Assembly: GCA_021737785.1 (NCBI GenBank) | Contig: JAIPDI010000014.1 | Location: 1 to 64,000, forward strand | Direction: 5' to 3' | Length of the DNA stretch: 64,000 nt | From: Deltaproteobacteria bacterium | GTDB taxonomy: Bacteria > Desulfobacterota > DSM-4660 > Desulfatiglandales > Desulfatiglandaceae | Shown here: one piece after another, positions 19,199 through 27,576 of the stretch | Position numbering within the stretch: the first letter of the stretch is position 1 | How the letters are laid out: each line of letters opens with the position of its first letter | The notes under the pieces: model-generated | What the model was told of the DNA's origin: nothing | Databases searched by the model: none | Seen by the model: the letters and a program-made list of their open reading frames with translations, nothing else | Position numbers and translations under genes: made by a program

Positions 19199-19504
19199 GT
19201 GGAACCTGAGCAACTTCAGCAAGTGGCCTTTTTGGCCAAAAGTCTTTCGGACGTAAATCGTCTCCGGATACTCCATTGTATCAGCGGCGAACAGAAGTCG
19301 GTCTCGGCCATTGTGGAAGAACTGGGCCTGTCCCAGCCGCTGGTATCACACCATCTGAAGGAACTCAAACACTCCCTCCTGGTCACTGTTGAGCGGCAGG
19401 GTCCGTTTATTTATTACGAGCTGGCGGATCAACGAATCTTACAAATCGTCGAGATGTTGATTCAGGTGGCAAACGATCTGATATCCGGCCGAAAGATGTT
19501 TTGA
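19199..19504 (+). CDS. ArsR-family winged-helix regulator
   Basis: A 101-residue ArsR/SmtB-type repressor. The winged helix-turn-helix runs from about residue 15 to 85 (LSDVNRLRILHCI, then VEELGLSQPLVSHHLKELKHSLLVTVERQG). The usual metal-site motif ELCVCDL is absent and the only Cys is in ILHCIS, so a metal sensor of the classic type is unlikely. The inducer is unknown. Start is GTG 19199 (weak RBS gaggaatccgag). It heads a module with the unknown protein (24 nt downstream) and the DsrE-like selenoprotein. Confidence 0.9.
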   Translation: MEPEQLQQVAFLAKSLSDVNRLRILHCISGEQKSVSAIVEELGLSQPLVSHHLKELKHSLLVTVERQGPFIYYELADQRILQIVEMLIQVANDLISGRKMF

Positions 19505-19528
19505 ACAAACGGAGGTGAACCAAACGAC

Positions 19529-20020
19529 ATGGTGGAAATCCGAAAAATACTGGCTGATATGGCTCCGGAAGAGGCCCTTTCAGAAATCAGCGCCATCCTG
19601 CAGGAACTATTTTCCAGTCTGGATGATGAAACAAAAATGGATTTTTTGTCCAAACTTTTTGGGGCGCCCGGCACGGATAAGGTTTCCAGCATGGTTCACT
19701 TGTGACTGGCTGAATGCATGGGCGAAGGTGTCGACCCGACGGAGATGTGTCAAAGCCTGGTGGATAAGGTGGCCCGGTCCACACAACTCACCGCCATCGC
19801 AGAGCCGGAGCTGCTGGTCCTTTTCGAGGACTGGCTGGAAGAGCTGGAGGCCGAGGCTATCCTGGCCGTCAATGACGGTCATGCCCGGGATACCACGGAA
19901 CTGGCCCGTAGACTGAAGGTCTCTTCTAAGGGGGCCAATTTCCTGCTTTCAAAACTCAGTAGAGAGGGAAAGATAGATGTGCTGCATGCACGATCGGACA
20001 CAGGTGGCAAATCCATATGA
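19529..20020 (+). CDS. Unknown protein with in-frame TGA, candidate selenoprotein
   Basis: ATG 19529 has a strong ggaggtga 10 nt upstream. The frame runs 58 codons to a TGA at 19703-19705 and continues open in the same frame to the TGA at 20018-20020, giving 163 residues if the first TGA is selenocysteine (MVHL-U-LAEC, a U-x3-C arrangement at 59-63). The N-terminal half is helical and acidic; the C-terminal part (TTELARRLKVSSKGANFLLSK) resembles a winged-helix segment. I do not recognise the family. A SECIS-like hairpin lies at 19720-19737. The alternative is two short genes, the second starting at ATG 19718, but that start has no visible ribosome binding site. Confidence 0.55.
19720..19737 (+). 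promoter_or_regulatory. Candidate bacterial SECIS hairpin (unknown protein)
   Basis: GGG-CGA-[AGGTG]-TCG-A-CCC forms two 3-bp stems separated by a single bulged A, with GGU in the loop. The loop starts after 20 nt from the TGA at 19703. The 3-bp / bulge / 3-bp shape recalls the E. coli fdhF element, with the bulge on the opposite side. Confidence 0.5.
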
Positions 20021-20168
20021 AAGGCCTAAACCCCATGTCTCTCCTGTGTCCTCTGTGGGAGACCCGACTTCTCACGAGATCTTCAATGTCAGGGAGCGGC
20101 GGGCGCGATTCCGGCAGAATAGCATGCCATCCTGATGAAACGTCATATAAAGAGGAGGAACAAATAGT

Positions 20169-20480
20169 ATGAAAGTCCTGTTTATCATCACGACCGACGA
20201 TGGAGAAACCATCTACAATGCCATGCGGCTGGCCAATGTGGGCGTTGAAAAGGGCGACGAGGTGAGTGTGTTCATGCTGGGCAAAGGGGTAACCTACGAG
20301 AAGAGCGGGAGTGAGGAATTCAATGTCATGGGTCAGATGGAGAAATTCGAAGGCGATTTCTATGTCTGAGGGGTCTGCATGAAATCCCACGGTCTTGTGG
20401 GATCCGCCAGTTGCCCCATCGGTTGGATGGATGATCTTTATGAGCTCTCAATGGAGGCCGATAAGGTACTCACCTTTTAA
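20169..20480 (+). CDS. DsrE-family selenoprotein (in-frame TGA)
   Basis: Reading through TGA 20367-20369 gives a complete 103-residue DsrE-like protein. The N-terminal half (MKVLFIITTDDGETIYNAMR) is the Rossmann-like DsrE start. The C-terminal half after the TGA (GVCMKSHGLVGSASCP, then MDDLYELSMEADKVLTF) matches the conserved end of the family, where the motif is normally CxxC-K-S-R-G. Here it is Sec67-x-x-Cys70. The conserved Cys in this position carries persulfide or thiol-redox chemistry in DsrE/TusD relatives, so Sec is likely catalytic. Start ATG 20169 has gaggagg upstream. Ordinary gene calling would stop at 66 residues. Confidence 0.93.
20384..20403 (+). promoter_or_regulatory. Bacterial SECIS hairpin in dsrE-like gene
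   Basis: ATCCCAC-[GGTCTT]-GTGGGAT is a perfect 7-bp stem with a six-base loop containing GGUC, as in well-studied formate dehydrogenase elements. The loop begins after 21 nt from the TGA. Confidence 0.85.
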
Positions 20481-20848
20481 CTCTGGGCTTCCAGATTTCA
20501 GACCTGCCGGTTTCAGGAAAAACACAAACAACAGCCCCCACCGAAACCTTGACTCTGGATCCCGCTGAGCGGGACCCCGGCCTTGGTTGCGGCCGTTAGC
20601 CCTTGTTAAAGAGCTTCTTCACAGACAGGAAAAAGGCCTGAAGGTCAATGTGGGCACGGGCCGCATGAGGCGAAAAGTATATCCCGGAAAGAAGTCTTAC
20701 TCTACCCAGATCATGACTCCGCTTACCAAATGAATTGACCGTTGGCCTTACCTTCTCGCTGACATAAGCAAAGCACTGAAACCCTGAACCTGTAACCCGG
20801 CCATTATTGGGTTGCGGGCATAGCTCGTTTTGGGTAAGATATGTGGTT
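20481..20848. other. 368-bp intergenic region before the AMP-ligase gene
   Basis: No convincing gene. A short hairpin-forming palindrome (atcccgctgagcgggacc, about 20558-20575) is present, similar in style to other repeats here. A minus-strand reading frame (20596-20994) crosses it but runs antisense into the ligase gene and has no recognisable content. Confidence 0.5.
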
Positions 20849-22351
20849 ATGAAACGTGAAGGATCAATAGAGAGTTCAAGACCTTTCCCCGGCAATCTCA
20901 GCATGTTGCTCGATGTATGCAGGGAACAAAACCCCGAAAGAGACGGGATCGGTACGCCTGAGAAGATGCTGACCTTTGCCGAATACCACGACAAGGTCTG
21001 TCGCCTGGCCTGTGGACTGAGAAGGTTCGGGGTGCAACGAAAGGACCGGGTGATCCTTTCTTCCCTTGCCCCGTTGGGCTATGCCCTCGTGTCTCTGGCG
21101 GTCTTCCGGCTTGGCGCGGTCCTCGTCCCGGTGAACCCGCGAATGGGGCCGTATGAACTGGCCCACATCCTCTCTGAGACGCGACCCCGGCTTGTGGTGT
21201 GCAATGCCGTCATGATTCCGACCATCCTGAAGGCCTGCGAACTTGTCAGGGAAGCCCCCTCCCCTTCCCTCATTACACTTGATGAAAAGGTCCCCTCTAC
21301 CCCGGTTGTGGAAGAGATTGCCCTTTCCGAGCCCCTGTGCCGTTGCGAAAAAATGGCAGCGGACGAGACTGCCATGATTGTATTCACCGCCGCCATGGAG
21401 GGATATCCATTAGGGGCGCAACTGACCCACGGGTCTCTTTATTACGACAGTATTGCCTTTGCCCGACAATCCTTCCGGGAAAGCGGCGCCGACTCAGAGA
21501 TCCTGTTCTCCCTCCTCCCCCTGTTTCATTCTTATGGGTTCACCAACGGCTTTCTGGTCCCCCTGGTCGGCGCTGTCACCTGTCTCTTATTGGGGACTTC
21601 CATTCGGGGAAGGACGGTGGTGGACCTCATGGCCCGCTACAGACCCACCCAGATCATCTCGGTGCCCGCCATATTTCACGGATTGCTGAAGCCCTTATCC
21701 GAGAAACCCGGGTTCCTGGCCGGGATTCGAAATCTGACCAGCGGCGGCATAGGGATTTCGAAAAAACTCCTGGATCTGTACGAAGAGAAACTCGGATTGA
21801 TCATCAGCGAGGGCTATGGTCTGACAGAGGCCTCCCCGGTGGTGACCTGGAACGGCCTCGACAGGCCGCCCAAGTTCGGAACCGTGGGTCCTCCCCTCTC
21901 CTGCTGTCAGGTGAAGATCGTGTCCGATGGCGGGGAGGAAGTCCCCCCGGGAGATGAGGGGGAAGTTTTGGTGAAGGGCTCAAATCTCTTTTCCGGATAT
22001 CTCGGCCGGCCGGAGCATACCCAAAAGTCCTTTGTGGACGGCTGGTTCAAAACCGGCGACCTTGGGCGTCTCGATGACGAAAGTTATCTGACCATAACCG
22101 GCCTCAAAAAGGATATGATCAATGTCTTCGGGTTGAAGGCATATCCGAGGGAGATCGAAAGACTCCTTGGAAACCATCCGGATATTGCGTCCGCCCGCAT
22201 CCGGGGGGAATGGCATCATCGGTATGGCGAGATCGTAGCCGGCGACATCCATTTGAAACCTGGACGGACCATGTCCGAGAGGTCTTTCTTCGACTGGTGC
22301 CGGCACCATATATCTCCATACAAGATCCCCCGCACCATCCGGATTCATTAG
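20849..22351 (+). CDS. Acyl-AMP ligase-like protein with degenerate core motif and no C-terminal lysine motif
   Basis: A 500-residue member of the ANL (acyl/aryl-CoA ligase) superfamily. Recognisable parts are GYGLTEASPV (A5), FKTGDLGRLDDESYLTITGLKKDMI (A7/A8) and the hinge region. Two features are unusual: the phosphate loop, normally TSGTTGxPKG, reads TAAMEGYPLGAQ at about residues 175-190, and the protein ends at YKIPRTIRIH, before the A10 motif that carries the catalytic lysine. The downstream 60 bp encode no A10 in any frame. It may have lost adenylation activity or have a different role. Start ATG 20849 (MKREGS); the frame opens at 20807. Confidence 0.8.
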   Translation: MKREGSIESSRPFPGNLSMLLDVCREQNPERDGIGTPEKMLTFAEYHDKVCRLACGLRRFGVQRKDRVILSSLAPLGYALVSLAVFRLGAVLVPVNPRMGPYELAHILSETRPRLVVCNAVMIPTILKACELVREAPSPSLITLDEKVPSTPVVEEIALSEPLCRCEKMAADETAMIVFTAAMEGYPLGAQLTHGSLYYDSIAFARQSFRESGADSEILFSLLPLFHSYGFTNGFLVPLVGAVTCLLLGTSIRGRTVVDLMARYRPTQIISVPAIFHGLLKPLSEKPGFLAGIRNLTSGGIGISKKLLDLYEEKLGLIISEGYGLTEASPVVTWNGLDRPPKFGTVGPPLSCCQVKIVSDGGEEVPPGDEGEVLVKGSNLFSGYLGRPEHTQKSFVDGWFKTGDLGRLDDESYLTITGLKKDMINVFGLKAYPREIERLLGNHPDIASARIRGEWHHRYGEIVAGDIHLKPGRTMSERSFFDWCRHHISPYKIPRTIRIH

Positions 22352-22501
22352 CACGTGCCCCAGTGGCTGCAGAGCTGAGGCCGACGGCGCTTAGGACCTG
22401 TGCAGCTAGACCTCACCATTGCGAACACTCGGATAATATGGGGAGCGGGGGTCTTTTTTTTCCCCACGGCCTGACCTCACAGGTCGGGATCAAAACCATG
22501 A

Positions 22502-24289
22502 ATGGCCGACGTTGAATTTCAGCGCGCAACAGATGAAAACACCATGAAAATCAAAAGCCTTCGACAACGCATTGGGCTCCTTCTCCTCCTGCCGGTGGGC
22601 CTGCTCCTGTTCCTTATCGGGTTTTTCGGGTTTATGTACATGAAAGAAACCCTTTTAGACCAGTGGAGAGACGCCTCCATCGCCAAACTTGAGCGGGCGG
22701 CCCATCAGATCGATATGAGGCTGGATCGGGTCATCAACTGGATTCAGATGTTCCATGAGGCATCTGAAAGCCGTGGCGGGCCGATGATTGAGGATTGGGT
22801 TCTCACCCAGCTCAGGGACATGAAAGGCGTGGCCCAGGTTGAATTGACATGGAATGAGGCGGGCAATGCCTTGCAGACCATGCCCATGCACGGGGGCAGA
22901 CGGGCCATGGGTGGGTCCGGAGTGATGGGTTCTCAAGGGGCCAGGGGTCTGGAGGTGACGTCTCCCCGCTACGATGCCGCTATCGGGGAGGACACGGTGG
23001 ATCTCATATCCGGCATCAAGGACGAGTCCGGAAACGATCTGGGCAGACTGACGATTTCCCTGAACTTTGATTATCTCCTTGCGGGAATCAAAGGCCTGGC
23101 CTGGTGGCAGACCGATCAGGCATGCCTCATAGAAAACTCCGGCAGATACATCGCTCACACCGAGGCCCTGATGGAAGGACGAATGGAGCTTGGGGGAACC
23201 CAGGACCCCTTTGAGACGGCCTTGCTCAGGGAAATTCAGAAAAACCCTTATGGTACGTTTCTGGGGCGCGGACACCCGCCGGATCGGGTGGCCGGGTATT
23301 ACAATCTCCAGAATGCGCCCTGGATCATTGTCCTGTTTGCCCCGGGCAAGGAGGTCCTGTCGCCCATCGTCCGGCTCCGCGCCTATTTTTTTGTGGGAGT
23401 GCTCTGTACCGTATGCGTCATCCTGTTACTGATCCACTGGGTGGTGGGAAGGATGGTCCATTCGTTTGCCGAGATCTCCGATGCCTCCACAAGGGTGGCC
23501 AGGGGGGATTATGGACAACCCATCCCCGTACACAGCGCAGACGAGATTGGACAATTGACCCGAAGCTTCAACACCATGGTGGAAGGCTTGAAAGAAAGGG
23601 ATTTTGTTGCCAACACATTCGGGCGGTACGTGGATCAGGAGATCGCCCAAAAGCTGATGAAAATCCCGGCCGCGTCAAGGCTGGGCGGCGACAAACGGGA
23701 AGTGGCCATCCTTATGTCGGATATCCGGGGATTTACACCCATGGCCGAAGCCATGAGGCCCGATAGCATCATCCATTTTCTGAACCGGTATTTTTCTCGG
23801 TTGATTCAGGTCATTCAGAAACACAATGGAATCATTGTGGATTTCTTCGGGGACAGCATCCTGGTCTTTTTTGATCCCCTGGAAGGGCCTGTTGAACCGG
23901 TGATCCGCAAGAGTGTGACATGTGCATTTGACATGCAGGATGCCATGAGAAGGTTTAATACGGAGATGAAACAGGAAGGATTCCCCGAAGTTCTCACGGG
24001 TATTGGGATTAATGCGGGAGAAGTGGTGGTGGGCAACGTGGGCTCGGAAACCCGGGCCAAGTACGGGATCGTGGGCTCGGCCGTGAATATGACCCAGAGG
24101 ATCCAATCAAAGGCCGAAGGAGGAGAAGTGGTGGTTTCTGAATCGGTCTACCAGCGTATTTCCGGAGAGATGGACATAAAGACCTCTCGATCGTTTACCG
24201 TGCCCCTGAAAGGGATAAAGGCCCACACCCGGCTTTATGCGGTGGACAATAAAGCGCCTGTAAAGGAGGGCATGACCGACACCTGCTGA
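22502..24289 (+). CDS. Membrane class III adenylate/guanylate cyclase with HAMP domain
   Basis: A 595-residue signalling protein: a transmembrane segment (about 25-45), an extracytoplasmic Cache-like sensor region, a second transmembrane segment (about 290-310), a HAMP linker (ISDASTRVARGDYGQPI), and a C-terminal class III cyclase catalytic domain from about 395. Metal-binding aspartates are visible in ILMSDIRGFTPMAE and VDFFGDSILVFFD, and VGSAVNMTQRIQ is the usual late motif. The product (cAMP or cGMP) cannot be fixed. The start may instead be ATG 22544 (MKIKSLRQR). Confidence 0.88.
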   Translation: MADVEFQRATDENTMKIKSLRQRIGLLLLLPVGLLLFLIGFFGFMYMKETLLDQWRDASIAKLERAAHQIDMRLDRVINWIQMFHEASESRGGPMIEDWVLTQLRDMKGVAQVELTWNEAGNALQTMPMHGGRRAMGGSGVMGSQGARGLEVTSPRYDAAIGEDTVDLISGIKDESGNDLGRLTISLNFDYLLAGIKGLAWWQTDQACLIENSGRYIAHTEALMEGRMELGGTQDPFETALLREIQKNPYGTFLGRGHPPDRVAGYYNLQNAPWIIVLFAPGKEVLSPIVRLRAYFFVGVLCTVCVILLLIHWVVGRMVHSFAEISDASTRVARGDYGQPIPVHSADEIGQLTRSFNTMVEGLKERDFVANTFGRYVDQEIAQKLMKIPAASRLGGDKREVAILMSDIRGFTPMAEAMRPDSIIHFLNRYFSRLIQVIQKHNGIIVDFFGDSILVFFDPLEGPVEPVIRKSVTCAFDMQDAMRRFNTEMKQEGFPEVLTGIGINAGEVVVGNVGSETRAKYGIVGSAVNMTQRIQSKAEGGEVVVSESVYQRISGEMDIKTSRSFTVPLKGIKAHTRLYAVDNKAPVKEGMTDTC

Positions 24290-24390
24290 AACCCGCATCG
24301 CCCCGATGCGGCAAAAGGTTCCGCTCTATTGATTGACCTGATCGGTGATATAGCGTATAATTTATTATTGCCCATGAGAGGGAATGCATC

Positions 24391-24687
24391 ATGCGATTGT
24401 TCATTTGTATGGCTTTCTGTGCGTGCATGACGGCATGCGCACCGCCCATAGACGTGAAGATCCCCGAGGACCACCCGGCCAATCCGCAGGCGAGTCTCTC
24501 CCCTCCAGGACCGGCAGCGGATTATATCTATCATCTTCCCTCTCCCCCTCCCTTGATCCAATCGACTGATACCACGGACCGGATGCCTACGGGAAAAAAA
24601 GACCCCTCAGACAGCTCCGAAGGCCCATCTCATCCCCACGAAGAGGACATGAAGCAGAAAAAGCGCGGAGCACCCCATGAACATTAG
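24391..24687 (+). CDS. Small proline-rich lipoprotein
   Basis: A 98-residue protein with a short signal peptide and lipobox (MTAC, Cys at about 16), followed by a proline-, serine- and charge-rich tail with no domain. It overlaps the following TolC-like gene by 11 nt, so it is likely the first gene of that operon. No function can be assigned; the location suggests a small envelope accessory protein for the metal-handling genes downstream. Confidence 0.6.
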   Translation: MRLFICMAFCACMTACAPPIDVKIPEDHPANPQASLSPPGPAADYIYHLPSPPPLIQSTDTTDRMPTGKKDPSDSSEGPSHPHEEDMKQKKRGAPHEH

Positions 24688-26104
24688 GACGTCAATCCTC
24701 ATAGGCATAGTGTCCGCGGCCATGGTGTTTTTATTCAGCGGGTGCGCCACCACTGATCCGAAAAAACCCTTTGCCGGATTAAAAGAGGAGATCAAGGCCC
24801 GCACCGGTACGGAAATCGAGTGGCAACGGTCCCTCGAGGCCAGGAGGCATGCGTCTCAACGAATCCGGTCCATGTTAAGAGATGACCTCACCCTGGAAGA
24901 GGCCATCGCCATCGGTCTGGCGAACAACCGCCGCATACAGGGCCTCTACCAGGAGCTTGGCGTGGCCCAGGCAGGGGTGGTGCAATCACAACTGCTGGAC
25001 AATCCCCATGTGGGCTTTGCGTATCTGGGGAGTTCTTCCAACCTCTACAAGCTGGAGCTGGAGGCCGTCACCAACATCCTCAGCCTGTTTCTCATCCCCC
25101 TTCGGCAGGCGCTTGCCGAGGCCCAACTGGCGCGCGCCCATCACCGGATTGCAGGCCTGGTCCTGGCGCACCTCTTTGACATCCGAAGGGCTTATGTGAT
25201 GGTACAGGCCCATCAGCAGGCCTACCGTCTCCTCGAGCGCGTCCTCTTGTCCTCAGAGGCGGCACATGAAATGGCAGAACGGTTGCGGGATGCCGGCAAC
25301 ATGACACGTCTGGAACTCCTCTCCCGAAGATCCCTGGCGGAAGAGGACCGGCTTGCCTTGTCCTCGGCCTCCCTTGCTGTTTTCGAAAGCCGTGAGCGAT
25401 TGAATCGCCTGATGGGTCTCTGGGGAGAAGACATTGCCTGGACAGTGAAGGCGGATCTGCCCGCGGTCCCGATGGATTATCCGGACCTTCAAGAAGTGGA
25501 AAAGCGGGCCGTGGAGGCCAGCCTGGATATGGCCCTTGCAAAGAGCCGATTGACGGCCGGCGCACGGGAGCTGGGAATCACCAATGTGACCTCCATCCTT
25601 CCTGAATTTGAGATGGGGGCTGCGTTTGAACGGGAAGAAGACGGCATGTGGTTCGGAGGACCGGCCTTTGCCCTCCAATTGCCGATCTTTGACCCGGGCC
25701 ATGCCAAACGGAGCAAGGCCCGGGCCATTGTGGAGCGACACTGGGAGGAATTTACCGCATTATCCGTGGAGGTGCGCTCGCAGGCCCGCGAGGCCTTCCG
25801 CCGGCTGGAAGTGGCCCGGGAACAGGCCCTTTATTATGAAAAATCCTTCTTGCCCCTTAGACAAGCCATTACCCAACAGGCCCAACGCCGCTACAACGGC
25901 ATGTTTCTGGGGGTGTTTGACCTCCTCATGATCAAGCGGATGGAGATCCGGGCATCATTGGGCTATATTGACGCACTGAAAACCTACTGGATGGCCCAAA
26001 GTGACATGGAGGAGCTATTGGCCGGGAAGCTCCCTCCGCATTCGACGGACATGAGGATGATCCTCCCTGTGTCAGGCGGATCCATGGGCCAAGGGGGTCA
26101 CTAA
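24677..26104 (+). CDS. TolC-family outer membrane lipoprotein
   Basis: A 475-residue outer membrane efflux-type protein. The signal peptide ends at a lipobox (LFSGC, Cys near 23). The rest shows the repeated helical pattern of the OEP/TolC fold, with LTLEEAIAIGLANNRRIQ starting the first repeat and LPIFDPGHAKRSKA in the second half. Its stop overlaps the ATG of the multicopper oxidase gene (TAATG), so the two are coupled. No inner-membrane pump gene is adjacent on this strand. A copper-export link is inferred from context. Confidence 0.88.
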   Translation: MNIRTSILIGIVSAAMVFLFSGCATTDPKKPFAGLKEEIKARTGTEIEWQRSLEARRHASQRIRSMLRDDLTLEEAIAIGLANNRRIQGLYQELGVAQAGVVQSQLLDNPHVGFAYLGSSSNLYKLELEAVTNILSLFLIPLRQALAEAQLARAHHRIAGLVLAHLFDIRRAYVMVQAHQQAYRLLERVLLSSEAAHEMAERLRDAGNMTRLELLSRRSLAEEDRLALSSASLAVFESRERLNRLMGLWGEDIAWTVKADLPAVPMDYPDLQEVEKRAVEASLDMALAKSRLTAGARELGITNVTSILPEFEMGAAFEREEDGMWFGGPAFALQLPIFDPGHAKRSKARAIVERHWEEFTALSVEVRSQAREAFRRLEVAREQALYYEKSFLPLRQAITQQAQRRYNGMFLGVFDLLMIKRMEIRASLGYIDALKTYWMAQSDMEELLAGKLPPHSTDMRMILPVSGGSMGQGGH

Positions 26105-27573
26105 TGCAGAATCGAAAGCCCGGACGCGCAAACACATTGACATGCTGTTCCCTGTGGATGGGGACGGGTCTCATGGTAGTCTGGCTGTGCCTTTTTGCAT
26201 CTCTTGCGGAAGCTGAAGAAAACGCCGGGAAGGTTCCCGATCTCCCCTGGAAGGCCGCGGAAACCGCAGAATATGCACCGGGCATTCCCGGACGGGATTA
26301 TCGATCCGTCTTTGTTCCCAACGGATCTGCGCTCCCTTTCAAGGTCGTGGATGGATACAAGGTCTTCCACCTGGTGGCCGAACCTGTTATCCATGAGGTG
26401 GCTCAAGGACTGACGATCCACGCGTGGGGGTTCAACGGCACGACGCCGGGCCCCGTGATCGAGCTGGTGGAAGGAGACCGGGTTCGCATCTATGTCTCCA
26501 ATCGGCTCCCTGCCAAGACCGCCGTACACTGGCACGGCGTAATCCTCCCATGCGGCCAGGACGGCGTGTTCGGCCTGACCCAGCCCGGGATAATGCCGGG
26601 GGAGACATTCCTCTACTCCTTTGTCTTTCCCCACGCAGGAACGTTCATGTACCATTCTCACCTGGATGCCATGACCCAGGAGGGCCTGGGTCTCACCGGC
26701 ATGATTGTGGTCCATCCTCGACATCCGGACCGCCCGCCCCCGGACAGGGATTTTGTGCTTATGCTCCATGAATGGGCCGTCGAAGGCGGGACAAGCCGTC
26801 CGGATCCCCAGGTCATGACCGATTTTAACATCATCACCTTCAACGGAAAGGTCTTTCCCGACACCTACCCCCTGGTGGCCCAATTGGGAGACCGGGTGCG
26901 TATCCGCTTGGGGAATCTCTCGGCCATGGATCACCATCCCATCCATCTCCACGGTTACGCGTTTAGGGTGGTGGAAACCGACGGGGGGCAGGTGCCCTTA
27001 TCGGCACAACGCCCTGAAACCACGGTCCTGGTTCCGGTAGGGAGCGTACGGGTGGTGGAATTTACGGCCGATAACCCCGGGGACTGGATCATGCACTGCC
27101 ACATGACCCATCACACCATGAATCAGATGGGCCACGAATTTCCCAATATGATCGGCGTTGATTCCCGTGGGGTGGATGAAAAAATCCAGGAACTCCTCCC
27201 CGGCTATATGACCATGGGCAAGACCGGAATGATGGCCCTCCAATCCATGAACATGCCTGTCCCTGAAAACGCCATCCCCATGCTCGGGTATAAAGGGCAG
27301 TTCGGGCAGGGGGTCATGGGGGGGATGGCAACCGTTTTAAAGGTCCGGAAACACGCCCCAGGATATGAAGATCCCGGACATTACCGCTTCCCCGAGGGAA
27401 CCAGTGCCCGAAAGGCCACACCCCGGGAACTGGAGCGGGACCACATCACCATCCCGGAAGCCCCGTCCACCCCTGAAGCGACGCAACATTCTCACGGATC
27501 GTCACCCCACCCCATTCCTGATGGCGGCCCAGATTCCCATATGGCCCCAGGTTCGCCCCATAATGGGCATTAA
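26104..27573 (+). CDS. Periplasmic multicopper oxidase (CopA/CueO-like)
   Basis: A 489-residue three-cupredoxin-domain oxidase with an N-terminal signal sequence. All four copper-binding segments are seen: HWHG (His142/144), MYHSHL, HPIHLHG, and HCHMTHHTMNQMGHE with the type 1 Cys. Met- and His-rich stretches near the C-terminus (about residues 355-400 and the terminal HNGH) are typical of copper-detoxifying oxidases. Likely role: oxidising Cu(I) or organic substrates in the periplasm. It is translationally coupled to the TolC-like gene. Confidence 0.92.
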   Translation: MQNRKPGRANTLTCCSLWMGTGLMVVWLCLFASLAEAEENAGKVPDLPWKAAETAEYAPGIPGRDYRSVFVPNGSALPFKVVDGYKVFHLVAEPVIHEVAQGLTIHAWGFNGTTPGPVIELVEGDRVRIYVSNRLPAKTAVHWHGVILPCGQDGVFGLTQPGIMPGETFLYSFVFPHAGTFMYHSHLDAMTQEGLGLTGMIVVHPRHPDRPPPDRDFVLMLHEWAVEGGTSRPDPQVMTDFNIITFNGKVFPDTYPLVAQLGDRVRIRLGNLSAMDHHPIHLHGYAFRVVETDGGQVPLSAQRPETTVLVPVGSVRVVEFTADNPGDWIMHCHMTHHTMNQMGHEFPNMIGVDSRGVDEKIQELLPGYMTMGKTGMMALQSMNMPVPENAIPMLGYKGQFGQGVMGGMATVLKVRKHAPGYEDPGHYRFPEGTSARKATPRELERDHITIPEAPSTPEATQHSHGSSPHPIPDGGPDSHMAPGSPHNGH

Positions 27574-27576
27574 TGC

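Noticed and set aside
19718-20020. Independent gene starting at ATG 19718
   Set aside because: No ribosome binding site is visible before it, and the frame is shared with the upstream ORF that has a strong one. Kept as the alternative in the feature text.
20596-20994. Minus-strand 132-codon ORF
   Set aside because: About a third is antisense to the AMP-ligase gene and the rest shows no recognisable protein features.
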